DNA of 34,533 nucleotides from the NCBI GenBank assembly GCA_041569895.1, contig JBFFXF010000041.1, positions 1-34,533 on the forward strand, written 5' to 3'. Shown here in pieces: positions 23,282 to 31,362 of this stretch (positions within the stretch are counted from its first letter, which is position 1; each line of letters opens with the position of its first letter). The translations under genes were made by a program, and so were the position numbers. This DNA comes from JBFFXF01 sp041569895. Lineage in GTDB: Bacteria > Planctomycetota > UBA8108 > JACQVS01. The notes under the pieces are model-generated. The model had not been told where the DNA came from, did no database searches, and worked only from the letters and a program-made list of their open reading frames with translations.

Positions 23282-25525
23282 ATGACCGTATGGATTGCCG
23301 TTGTCGCGCTGGCGTGCATGGTGTGGGCGCTCGGGCCGCGGTCGTTGACCTACCTCGTGCTGATGCGCGTTCCGGTCCTGGCGCTTCTCTTCATCCTCTT
23401 CGGACCGTACGCCCTGACCAGCGAGGGATCGGAGCTCTTCTGGAATCTCTTCATCTTCGAGGAGAACGTGCACCTCGCGTGGGCGATCACGCTCGCCTTC
23501 GCCTCGACCTGGGTGTGCGTCGGCGCCATCCGCATCTACGTGCTCAACGGGCCCGAGCGGTACGGCGTCGAGCTGCCGCACCTGCGGTGGCGTCGCGTGG
23601 CGCGTCTGCTCGATCGTGTGGCGACGGCGCTCGTGCGTCCCGTGCCGGGCCGGCTCCGTCCGTGGGCGCGGACGAATCTCGCCTGGATCCTCATGGGTCT
23701 CCTGCTGCCGCTGGTGCCGTCCGGCGTGTTCATCGCCGGCGCCGAGCTCGTGGTGGAGGAGCTCGCCCTCGCGCTGTGCTTCGCCGGCGCGTGGACGGGT
23801 TTCCTCTTCGTCATCATGGCGCTCGTGTTCGCCCTGCTCCGGAAGCTGCGCGAGAGCACCAGGGAGTGGGGCGTCGTGCGGAGGATCCGCGGCTGGTGGT
23901 CGCGAGCTCTCGGACCGTGGGCCCGTCTCGGATACGTCGACGAGCACGGGCACGTGCTCGATGCGCACGTCGGCATGGCGGCGGTCTTCGGCGGCCTGTT
24001 CGTCTGTTATCTCTGGGGATACGAGGGGTGGTATCCGGGCGTCGAGCGCGCCTGGCTGATTCCGCCGACGATCGGCTTCGTGCTGATGCTGGTCGCGCTG
24101 CTCACGGCGCTGCTCTCCGGCATCACCTTCTTCCTGGATCGCTTCCGGATCCCGCTGCTCGCGGGCATCGCGCTCTCGCTCTGGCTCATCGACGCGTGGC
24201 GAGATACCGATCATTACTACGAGGTGTTTCCGGCGCGTGAAGGCGCCGAGGTCTCCCTGCCGGACGCGCGCGACACGCTGGCCGCGTGGTCGGATGGCGA
24301 GCCGGGCCGGCCGATCGTCATCGTCTGCGCGGAGGGAGGCGGGATCCAGGCGGCGTCGTGGACGGCCCGCGCTCTGACCGGGCTTCACGGTCGATACGGC
24401 TGGCCGTTCACCGGGTCGATCCGCATGGTCAGCGGCGTCTCGGGCGGGAGCGTCGGGCTGCTCCACTTCCTTCGCGCGCTCGAGGCGGCGGGCGAGCGCT
24501 TCGGGGAAGACGAGAGCGTCAAGGTCGTCGATGCGGCGAGCACGTCCGCCCTCGCGGCCCTGAGCTGGGGGCTTCTCTACCCCGATTTTCTGCGCGTCGT
24601 CGCTCCCTGGTATCCCATCGATGTCATCCGCGATCGCTCGTGGGCTCTCGAGGAGATCTTCCGCGATCTCGGCCCGAGCGTGGGCAGTACGCGAGAGACG
24701 CCGCTGTCGCGCTGGGTCGAGGCGACGCGGGACACGCGTCTGCCCGCGATCGCCTTCAACGCGACGTCGCTCGAGACCGGCGGGCAACTTCTCTTCAAGA
24801 CGGTCTCCTTCGGCGCGCTCGAGGAGGGCCGGCTGGAGTCGAGTCGCGAGTTTCCGGTCATCGGGCCGATGGACTTCTTCCGACTCTACCCCGGCCGGGA
24901 CGTCGACGCGGTGACGGCTGCGCGTCTCTCGGCGACGTTCCCGTACGTGACACCGGCGGCTCGCGCGCGCGAGGCCGGAGGCGGCTCGGAGAGCCGGCTC
25001 GACCCGCCGTTCCACGTCGTCGACGGCGGATACTTCGACAACGCGGGCGTGTCCTCGGCCGCCCTCTGGCTGCTGAGCTGCTTCACGACCGTCGACGAGT
25101 CACCCGACGGGCGATCGATCCGCAGTGTGGACACCGAGGCGCTCGCGCGCTGCGGCACGATCTATCTCATCTGGCTGCGGCCGTTCCCGCGCCCGGCCGC
25201 CGCCCCCGAGACGGCAGCGGGCGGCTGGACGGTGGCGCTCCTCGGTCCGGTGGAGACGCTGCTCAACACTCGAACCTCCAGCCAGATCTTCCGCAACCAC
25301 CGCGAGCTCGAGGCGCTGCAGATGCTCTTCGCGGTCGCGGCCGTGCGCGACAAGCTGCGCGTCGTCGTCCTGCAGCCACCGCCGGCCGACGACCCGGCAT
25401 CGGAGCTGCCGTTCTCGCTGTCGTGGCACCTGACCCAAAAGCAGATCCAGCGAAACGTCCACGACTGGAGCCGCCTGGTCGCGAACGACGGCCTGCGAAC
25501 GCTCGACGAGGAGTTCCGGCGGTAG
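23282..25525 (+). CDS. polytopic membrane protein with C-terminal patatin-like phospholipase domain
   Basis: 747 aa; ATG 23282 with GAGGG about 8 nt upstream. The N-terminal half (residues 1-310) is a membrane domain of about eight spans (for example 2-20, 26-46, 62-82, 140-160, 168-190, 235-255, 263-285, 290-306). The C-terminal half carries the patatin signature: the oxyanion loop EGGGIQAAS (351-359), the nucleophile elbow GVSGGS with Ser387, and DGGYFDN with Asp581, the second residue of the Ser-Asp dyad. Such domains cleave acyl esters of phospholipids; the topology would place the catalytic half at the membrane surface. The fusion of a long membrane domain to patatin is less usual than soluble or outer-membrane forms. 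The gene stands alone, bracketed by repeat arrays on both sides. Domain call firm, substrate inferred. Confidence 0.87.
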   Translation: MTVWIAVVALACMVWALGPRSLTYLVLMRVPVLALLFILFGPYALTSEGSELFWNLFIFEENVHLAWAITLAFASTWVCVGAIRIYVLNGPERYGVELPHLRWRRVARLLDRVATALVRPVPGRLRPWARTNLAWILMGLLLPLVPSGVFIAGAELVVEELALALCFAGAWTGFLFVIMALVFALLRKLRESTREWGVVRRIRGWWSRALGPWARLGYVDEHGHVLDAHVGMAAVFGGLFVCYLWGYEGWYPGVERAWLIPPTIGFVLMLVALLTALLSGITFFLDRFRIPLLAGIALSLWLIDAWRDTDHYYEVFPAREGAEVSLPDARDTLAAWSDGEPGRPIVIVCAEGGGIQAASWTARALTGLHGRYGWPFTGSIRMVSGVSGGSVGLLHFLRALEAAGERFGEDESVKVVDAASTSALAALSWGLLYPDFLRVVAPWYPIDVIRDRSWALEEIFRDLGPSVGSTRETPLSRWVEATRDTRLPAIAFNATSLETGGQLLFKTVSFGALEEGRLESSREFPVIGPMDFFRLYPGRDVDAVTAARLSATFPYVTPAARAREAGGGSESRLDPPFHVVDGGYFDNAGVSSAALWLLSCFTTVDESPDGRSIRSVDTEALARCGTIYLIWLRPFPRPAAAPETAAGGWTVALLGPVETLLNTRTSSQIFRNHRELEALQMLFAVAAVRDKLRVVVLQPPPADDPASELPFSLSWHLTQKQIQRNVHDWSRLVANDGLRTLDEEFRR

Positions 25526-25553
25526 CGTTCCCGTTCCGGGAGGGACGGAACGC
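25525..25553 (+). terminator. hairpin at the end of the patatin-like gene
   Basis: GCGTTCC (25525-25531) pairs with GGAACGC (25547-25553), with an inner two-pair extension past a bulged C. It begins on the last base of the stop codon. No T-run follows, and its right arm runs into the 9-mer array, so a terminator role is tentative. Confidence 0.4.
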
Positions 25554-25577
25554 AGATTACGCAGATTGACGCAGATC
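25550..25577 (-). repeat. 9-mer array ACGCAGATT, inverted copy of the 23221 array
   Basis: ACGCAGATT, ACGCAGATT, then after a single G, ACGCAGATC. This is the reverse complement of the ATCTGCGTN units upstream of the patatin-like gene, so the gene sits between inverted arrays at 24-25 nt on each side. Confidence 0.85.
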
Positions 25578-25613
25578 GATGGTGATCTCGGATCCCTCAG
25601 ATGTTTCCCCGGA

Positions 25614-25648
25614 CCTCTGATCTCTGACCTCTGACCTCTGACCTCTGA
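25614..25648 (+). repeat. 7-mer array CCTCTGA
   Basis: Five tandem 7-mers, four CCTCTGA and one TCTCTGA. It runs directly into the CCGANN-type array with no spacer. Confidence 0.88.
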
Positions 25649-25753
25649 ATCGGAATCGGAGTCGGAACCGGCATCGGAGTCGGTCGTCGGAATCGGTCAT
25701 CGGAGTCGGATCTCGGAGTCGGAGTCGGAATCGGTATCGGAGTCGGTCATCGG
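25648..25753 (-). repeat. degenerate hexamer array, unit CCGANN on the minus strand (array 2)
   Basis: About 17 units, read here as NNTCGG. Thirteen are hexamers and four are 7-mers (TCGTCGG, TCATCGG twice, ATCTCGG). TCATCGG is the complement of the heptamer CCGATGA that also interrupts the arrays at 13266-13417 and 31938-32077. One unit has a changed core (AACCGG). Confidence 0.92.
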
Positions 25754-26100
25754 CACCCTTTTTTGCTTGCCACATCCCCCCCCACCGATACGATGTCCGA
25801 TCGTTCTTCCGAGTTCATTCTGTAGTAAAGCAGTGGGGAGAAGCTCCTGGGGGACTCCCACGGTGACGCCCCTGTGCGTCGGCCGTGCTCCTTTCCTCCA
25901 CACGTCAAGCGCTGGGCGCAGTGCTTCGAGCAGGTGTCTCTCCGGCAAGAGAGCATGCTGCTCGATCCCGACGTGTTGATCGGGATCACCGAGGACCAGG
26001 CGTGGACGAACGGGTCTCACCGGCCCGTCGGAGAGACGCGCCGTGAGCGCCAGCGCGAAGTGGAGAGACCGGCGCCGGCGGCGCGGGGAGCGTGCAAGGG
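25754..26100 (+). other. leader region of the coiled-coil/actin-like operon
   Basis: With the arrays to its left this is a 575-nt gap (25526-26100) without a certain gene. It holds T6 at 25759-25764, C8 at 25776-25783, a possible promoter, and a hairpin in which GTGGGGAG (25833-25840) pairs with CTCCCAC (25855-25861) with one bulge. A frame from GTG 25874 to TGA 26104 encodes about 76 residues without a known motif and would overlap the next ATG as ATGA. Its codon use is less GC-biased at third positions than the neighbours, so it is doubtful. Confidence 0.45.
25767..25794 (+). promoter_or_regulatory. possible sigma70-like promoter of the actin-like operon
   Basis: TTGCCA (25767-25772) and TACGAT (25789-25794) with a 16-nt spacer that contains the C8 run. 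The match is five of six and four of six bases. It lies just after the hexamer array and about 300 nt before the first gene. Confidence 0.3.
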
Positions 26101-26874
26101 ATGAGGAGCGAGGATCGAGAGAACGTCGCCGCCGCGATCGCCAAGAATTCGCGGCGGGTCAGTCTGCGCGAGCTCGCGGCTGACGGCAAGCGCCACGTCC
26201 ACCTGATCACCGCCCGGGAGGCCCTGCGGGCGATCGAGTCGATCGTCGACGAGTCGATCTCGCGACACGCGTCCGAGATCGGCAGCGGCGATCGCGCCTC
26301 GTTGCTGCGGGAGCTCCGGCACAAGCTGGACGACGATCGGCGCGACCTCGAGCAGCGCAACGAGGCGCGGCTCGAGGAGCTCGAGAAGAGAGTGAAGGAA
26401 GAGATCGGGGCCATCAGGTCCTCCCTCCAGTCGATCGAGCAGCGGGCCTCGTCGGTGAACACTTCGCTCGCGCGCGAGCTCCTCGAGGAGCTCGAGCGGC
26501 GCGAGGAATCCAGGCGAGCCGACCTCGAGGCGCGTCTCGGCGCGGCGCTGAGCTCGACCGTCGACCAGATCCGCAGGACGGTCGTCGCGGCGTTGCGCGG
26601 CACGGAGGGCTTCTCGTCAGAGGCGACCGATCTGGTCGTCGCCAGCGTCTTCGACAGCGCGAGCGCGGTGGAGTCGAACGTTGCGAGTCTTGGCGGCGAG
26701 GAGTCGCAGGCCGGCGGGGGCATCGACGAGAGCCTCGCCCGGCTCAGGGCTCTGCGCCAGAACAAGGCGGCAAGCGAGAAGGACAAGACGGTTTCCCCGC
26801 GGAACGAGCTCGAGGACTCCTCGACGCCCGATCGCTCGCGGGGAGACTCGACATTCCGAAATTCCAGGGAGTGA
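26101..26874 (+). CDS. coiled-coil protein encoded upstream of an actin-like ATPase
   Basis: 257 aa from ATG 26101; a GTG at 26092 would add three residues. GGGGAG lies about 9 nt upstream. No signal peptide or membrane span, so cytoplasmic. Residues 12-52 contain a predicted strand-like KRHVHLI followed by helix (REALRAIESIVDESISRHA). Residues 60-155 are a long charged coiled coil (LLRELRHKLDDDRRDLEQRNEARLEELEKRVKEEIGAIR and LARELLEELERREESRRADLEARL). The tail (about 200-257) is Ser/Glu/Asp/Arg-rich and likely disordered. No family was recognised. The stop is 6 nt before the actin-like gene, so the two are surely co-transcribed and probably act together, for example as filament adaptor or nucleator. 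That role is inference from context. Confidence 0.78.
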   Translation: MRSEDRENVAAAIAKNSRRVSLRELAADGKRHVHLITAREALRAIESIVDESISRHASEIGSGDRASLLRELRHKLDDDRRDLEQRNEARLEELEKRVKEEIGAIRSSLQSIEQRASSVNTSLARELLEELERREESRRADLEARLGAALSSTVDQIRRTVVAALRGTEGFSSEATDLVVASVFDSASAVESNVASLGGEESQAGGGIDESLARLRALRQNKAASEKDKTVSPRNELEDSSTPDRSRGDSTFRNSRE

Positions 26875-26880
26875 CAGAAC

Positions 26881-27993
26881 ATGTCGTACGACATCAAGAA
26901 CAGCCCCTTCGAGACCGCGGAGAAGGACCGCCTCGGCGAGGCGCCGGAGAATGCGCTCGCCGCCATGCGCGCCGATTCCGAATCACGGCGCGCGGCGACC
27001 AGGGTCGGCAAGGGCATCGACATCGGCACCGTCAACCTCGTGAGCGCGATGCTCACCGGGGACGGCGAAACCGTCGTCAAGCGCGAGCGCAACACGTTCC
27101 TCGAGATCCCGTCCGAGGTCCAGAAGAACCGCTCCATGCTCACGCGGCTGAAGGTTCCCTACGTGAGCTACCAGGACCGCTTCTTCGTCATCGGCAGCTC
27201 ATCGTTCGACCTCGCCAACATGTTCGGCAAGGAGGTGCGGCGACCGATGAAGGACGGCTTCCTGTCGCCCGACGAGCGCGAGGCGATTCCGATGCTCCGT
27301 TTCATCGTCGATCGTCTCCTCGGCGCGCCGCGCGTCGAGAACGAGCCGGTCCACTTCAGCGTCCCCGCCCCCTCCGTCGACACGGACAACGACACGGTCT
27401 ACCACGAGGGCGTCATCCGCGGCGTGCTGAAGAAGCTCGGCTACGAGCCGAAGCCGATCAACGAGGGACACGCGATCGTCTACTCCGAGCTCGCCGAGCA
27501 GGACTTCACCGGCATCGGCATCTCGTGCGGCGGCGGCATGTTCAACGTCTGCGTGTCGTACCGATCGATCCCCGGCGTGGTCTTCTCGGTCAGTCGCGGT
27601 GGAGACTGGATCGACGAGCACGTCGCCAGGGTGCTGGGAATCCCGCTGACCCGCGCCACGGAGATCAAGGAGTCGCACGGCGTCCGGCTCACGGATCCGC
27701 GCACCCGCGAGGAGGAGGCGATCGTCCTCTACTACCGCAACCTGATCGACTACGTCCTCGGGCATCTCGCGGAGCGATTCTCCGCCGCCGCGGATGCGCC
27801 GCGCTTCACCGAGCCGGTCGACGTCGTCCTCGCGGGCGGCACCAGCCTCGCGGACGGCCTGGTCGATCTCTTCTCCGAGGCGCTCGAGAAGAACGACTTC
27901 CCGATCAAGGTCGCCCGCGTGCGCCGGGCCCAGGACCCCCTGACCGCGGTCGCCCGCGGCTGCCTCATCGCGGCGGCGCTCGAGGAGGAGTAA
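26881..27993 (+). CDS. actin-like ATPase (MreB/ParM-type ASKHA fold)
   Basis: 370 aa; ATG 26881 with GGGAG about 9 nt upstream. Residues 1-42 are a polar extension that MreB lacks. Phosphate-1 loop: GKGIDIGTVNLVSAML (residues 44-59), close to the MreB IDLGTAN. A phosphate-2-like loop is GIGISCGGGMFNVCVS (about 211-226), where the usual DxGGGTT reads SCGGGMF, so the conserved Asp seems replaced by Ser or Cys. It is followed by SRGGDWIDEHVARVLGIP, matching the GGDxxDxxI segment. The adenosine motif is DVVLAGGTSLADGL (about 314-327). The fold call is firm; membership of MreB, ParM or another clade is not. With the coiled-coil partner it could form a filament for positioning, segregation or shape. 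Planctomycetota commonly lack FtsZ, so unusual cytoskeletal genes are of interest. Confidence 0.8.
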   Translation: MSYDIKNSPFETAEKDRLGEAPENALAAMRADSESRRAATRVGKGIDIGTVNLVSAMLTGDGETVVKRERNTFLEIPSEVQKNRSMLTRLKVPYVSYQDRFFVIGSSSFDLANMFGKEVRRPMKDGFLSPDEREAIPMLRFIVDRLLGAPRVENEPVHFSVPAPSVDTDNDTVYHEGVIRGVLKKLGYEPKPINEGHAIVYSELAEQDFTGIGISCGGGMFNVCVSYRSIPGVVFSVSRGGDWIDEHVARVLGIPLTRATEIKESHGVRLTDPRTREEEAIVLYYRNLIDYVLGHLAERFSAAADAPRFTEPVDVVLAGGTSLADGLVDLFSEALEKNDFPIKVARVRRAQDPLTAVARGCLIAAALEEE

Positions 27994-28029
27994 ACTGGGT
28001 TCCTCGCTCCCCGAGCGCCGGAGATCCGC

Positions 28030-31000
28030 TCAGGGCGAGATCGGAGCGACCGTGTGCTGCTCGACCGCACCCTCGAGATCGAGGCCGGGGATCGTCACCA
28101 TGGCACCCGGTGTCTCGAGGTAGACGGACACGGGGAGCCGCGACATCCCGGCCGCGAGCTCGACTTCCATCTCGGCCGTCGTGCGGAGCGCGTACCGCTC
28201 GTCGAGGCCCGGAAGGTCACCCGCGGTCGGCCAGGCGTACTCGGTCGCCGCGCCGAGCCAGTCGGCCGAGACGCGGATCTCCCACGTGGTCGGGCCCTGG
28301 TCGATGTTGATGAAGTACGCCAGCAGGGGCGGGCTCGTCACCGCGGGGGTGTAGCTCAGGCCCGAGACGCCGAAGAAGCCGGCCGTCGTGCCGGTGAGCG
28401 GCGCGATCGGGCGAAGATCGAGCGTCTGGTTGCCCGGAACGGGCAGCGCCGGCACGCTCCGGAACGCGACCCTGCTGGGATAGTCCTCATCGTCGGCCGC
28501 CTCGAAGGCGTAGAGGTCCCCCTCGATGAGGCCTTCGGTGGCGGCTCCCCAGCCCCAGCGCGTGTCGCCGATCCCGAAGACGGTGCCGTTCTTCGTGGCG
28601 ATGAAGACGGTGCCCTCACCGCCCCTGACCGTGAACCTGCGGTCCCTGAAATCGGAGAAGACGGGCTGCGTGGCGAAATCGACGAGCAGGTCCGTCGGTC
28701 CCGAGACGTCGATGTCGCGCAGGATGATCGCCCCGCTCGCCCGCTCGCCGAACTGGTCGGTCTCGACGGCGAGGAGGTCGCGCATCCCCTCGTCGACCCA
28801 GGCGGTCCACATGACGTTGTTCGTCAGCCACTCCGTGAAGTCCTCCCCGATGACGACCGTCGCGTAGTCGCCCCCATACGTGCCGACGCCGGTCACGGTC
28901 ACGTCGACCGGATGGGTGGGAATCCGGTTCTCGATCACCCGGCCGTCACGGAGAGTCGCCTGGATGAGATGGACCATCGATCCACCGTTGTCGGGATGGG
29001 CCAGCACGACGCCGTATCTGCCCGCCGGGTCGGTGACCGTCATCCGGTAGACGGAGGGCTCGTCCGGTTCGGGCTCGGCGCGCACCCACGCCCCGCCGGG
29101 TCCGTCCTGGAAGTAGACCCATGGCGCGGTCGTCCGCAGACTGACCACCCCCGGCTCGAAGGTCTCCGTCTGCCGAGCGACGTCGAGCACCAGCCCGGGA
29201 GCGTTCTCGCTCCCGATCGCCGAGGCCAGCCCCAGGTTCGCCATGCCGGCGGCGACGCGTGTCTCGACCGTGATCCCCGGCTGGATCTCCCACTCCGGCT
29301 GGAAGCCCTCGACGGCGCTGAAGTCCGGTCGGAAGTAGTCCATGCGGTCTCCCAGCCACCCCGTCGACACGAGGGCTCCCCAGTTGACGTCGCCGCCGGT
29401 TTTCTCCTGCTCGTACTCGATGCCCCATCCGAGCAGTGGCGGGCTCGCCGGGCCGGGCGCGTAGCTCAGCCCCTGGACCGAGAGGAGATCGGCCGTCGTG
29501 CCCGTCAGCGGCCGGACCCGAGTGAGATCGAAGCTCTGGTCGTCGGTGACCGTGGCGGCGTCGAGGTTCCTGACGATCTCGACCGAGCCGGAGGGGAGCT
29601 CATCGGTGAAGTTGAACCTGTACAGGTCGGTCGCGATCAGGCCGTCGGAGAACGTGAAGAAACCGACCTCGTCCCCGACCCGCACCTCCGTCCCGTTGAC
29701 GGTGATCAGGTGGATGCGTCCGTCGACCTCGCCGGCGCCGAGCGCGGTCACGGTTCGGCGGGGCAGGGACGGTACGTTGGTCTCGGTGTCGAAGTCCACC
29801 GCGAGATCGAGGTCCGCGTTGACGTCGACATCGCGGCGGATCACCGCGCGAACCGGCTCTCCCGACTCACGACTGAACTCGATCGCCACCAGGTCACGCA
29901 GTCCCGCGCGGACGAACAGCTCCACGCTCTCCTCTTCCGAGATCGGCTGCGTATCGACCTCCGCCATGTAAAACCGCACCCAGTTCGGCGCGACGCCGGT
30001 CGCCGTCAGCGTGACCTTGTGTCGCGGACCGAGACCGGCCCTCTCGCCGATCGGATCGCCACCGAAGTCGCCGAGCTCTCCGACGGTGGCGTGAAACACC
30101 TGGAGGATCTCCGCTCGGCCGTTATCCTCCTCGGTGCCGTGCAGCGCGACGCCGTATTTCCGGTCCGGGCTCCTCACCGTCAACGTGTAGCCGTCCCCTC
30201 CGGGCGTGTCCGGAAACACGCGAGTCCACGCGCTGGCCTCCCCGTCCTGGAAGGCGACCCAGTCGGCGAGCGTGCGGAGCGTGACGGTCTCGGCGGCCGG
30301 GGTGATCCTCGATGGGTCGATGACGATCTTGCGAATGAAGGTGCCCCGCGTCCTGATCACCGTCCCCTCGGGCTCCTGCACCTGAAAGGTCAGCCTCGCC
30401 TTGACGGGGGCTCCCCTGAGAGATTTCAACTGGTAGGTCGAGAGCTGCCTCCTCGTGTTGAGCTTCTGCTTCAGCGCCAGCTCGAGCTCGCTGCCGTCGG
30501 CGAGAGTGAGCACCGCCATGCCGGTGAAGACCGTTCCTCTCGTCCCCACGGGCTCGAGCGAATCGATGCGGATCTCCGAGAGCGGGTAGTGGCCGTGGAC
30601 GAGCCAGCGATCCGACTCCGGCTCGAAGGTCACGGCATCGGTGTCCACGAGCTTGACCTTGCGGATGTAGACGACCTTCGCGGACACGATCTCGCCGGTA
30701 TCGAGCACCCGGATGACCGCCTTCACCACGGGGCTCGCTCCGCGGTGCGATCTCATCGTGTAGATCGACAGGTTCTTCCTCGTGACCAGCTTCTGCTTGA
30801 CGCCGAGTTCGCACGGCGTGCCGTCCTGCAAGTTGAGTACCCCCTCGCCGACGAACGTCGTGCCCTTCTTGCCGCTCGCCGCGAGCTGCGTGATGCGGAA
30901 CTCGGACAGCACATCGTCGTTGACGGAGAAAGCTCTCGGACCCTGGCCGAGCGCACGCGACGCGACCGACGTCGAGAGGAGGAGCAACGCGAGGACGACG

Positions 31001-31041
31001 GTCCCCGCGAACCCGGCGGATCGTGGTGGGGTGTGACTCAT
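28030..31041 (-). CDS. large secreted protein with two kinds of internal duplication
   Basis: 1,003 aa from the ATG at 31041-31039, which opens a signal peptide (FAGTVVLALLLLSTSVASRALG) and has GAGAGGG about 9 nt upstream; the longer frame to 31221 is rejected. Two repeats of about 90 aa follow: residues 45-131 and 154-241 align along their length (LSEFRI/LSEIRI, LNLQDG/LTLADG, VKQKLVTRKNLSIYTMRSHRGA/LKQKLNTRRQLSTYQLKSLRGA, YIRKVKL/FIRKIVI). Then two repeats of about 375 aa: 253-630 and 631-1003 share VTLRTLADWVAFQDG/VSLRTTAPWVYFQDG, and PLTGTTADLLSVQGLSYAPGPASPPLL/PLTGTTAGFFGVSGLSYTPAVTSPPLL. All repeats look beta-rich. No known family or catalytic motif was recognised. It converges with the actin-like gene across 36 nt. 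Probably a cell-surface or periplasmic structural protein. Confidence 0.82.
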   Translation of the reverse strand: MSHTPPRSAGFAGTVVLALLLLSTSVASRALGQGPRAFSVNDDVLSEFRITQLAASGKKGTTFVGEGVLNLQDGTPCELGVKQKLVTRKNLSIYTMRSHRGASPVVKAVIRVLDTGEIVSAKVVYIRKVKLVDTDAVTFEPESDRWLVHGHYPLSEIRIDSLEPVGTRGTVFTGMAVLTLADGSELELALKQKLNTRRQLSTYQLKSLRGAPVKARLTFQVQEPEGTVIRTRGTFIRKIVIDPSRITPAAETVTLRTLADWVAFQDGEASAWTRVFPDTPGGDGYTLTVRSPDRKYGVALHGTEEDNGRAEILQVFHATVGELGDFGGDPIGERAGLGPRHKVTLTATGVAPNWVRFYMAEVDTQPISEEESVELFVRAGLRDLVAIEFSRESGEPVRAVIRRDVDVNADLDLAVDFDTETNVPSLPRRTVTALGAGEVDGRIHLITVNGTEVRVGDEVGFFTFSDGLIATDLYRFNFTDELPSGSVEIVRNLDAATVTDDQSFDLTRVRPLTGTTADLLSVQGLSYAPGPASPPLLGWGIEYEQEKTGGDVNWGALVSTGWLGDRMDYFRPDFSAVEGFQPEWEIQPGITVETRVAAGMANLGLASAIGSENAPGLVLDVARQTETFEPGVVSLRTTAPWVYFQDGPGGAWVRAEPEPDEPSVYRMTVTDPAGRYGVVLAHPDNGGSMVHLIQATLRDGRVIENRIPTHPVDVTVTGVGTYGGDYATVVIGEDFTEWLTNNVMWTAWVDEGMRDLLAVETDQFGERASGAIILRDIDVSGPTDLLVDFATQPVFSDFRDRRFTVRGGEGTVFIATKNGTVFGIGDTRWGWGAATEGLIEGDLYAFEAADDEDYPSRVAFRSVPALPVPGNQTLDLRPIAPLTGTTAGFFGVSGLSYTPAVTSPPLLAYFINIDQGPTTWEIRVSADWLGAATEYAWPTAGDLPGLDERYALRTTAEMEVELAAGMSRLPVSVYLETPGAMVTIPGLDLEGAVEQHTVAPISP

Positions 31042-31362
31042 GGCTGGGGGCCCTCTCTGCTGACAGCGACGGGATCGCCGCCGTCGGGTGAACTGTTCGC
31101 AGGAGGAACACGGAGAGCCGGAGTGCGCCAGCCGCCGGCGGCGTTCGGGGCACGGAGGCGCCTGGACGCACCCCCGTCGCTCACCGCGCCTCACAACGGA
31201 ATGACGCAAACAGCAGACCACGACAGCGAGGGAAGCGCCGAGCGCAGTGAATCATGCGGCGAGGCGATGGTGCGCCGCGCGGTCGCGAAAGATTCCCACG
31301 ACGAGTCGCGGAGAATCCCGTCTTCTCGAAAGAACTCGCCGGGTTTCTCCGCGAACGAACAG
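31042..31362. other. intergenic region upstream of the large secreted protein gene
   Basis: About 320 nt with no supported gene on either strand. It should hold the minus-strand promoter of the large secreted protein, but no convincing pair of hexamers was seen. No arrays occur here, unlike most other gaps of this size in the window. Confidence 0.5.

Noticed and set aside
23221..25577. Patatin-like gene as an insertion sequence
   Set aside because: The inverted arrays are tandem 9-mers rather than terminal repeats, no transposase is encoded and no target duplication was seen.
25697..26020. Minus-strand frame of 107 codons in the gap before the coiled-coil gene
   Set aside because: It runs out of the hexamer array, has no ribosome site or motif, and its codon pattern resembles an antisense frame.
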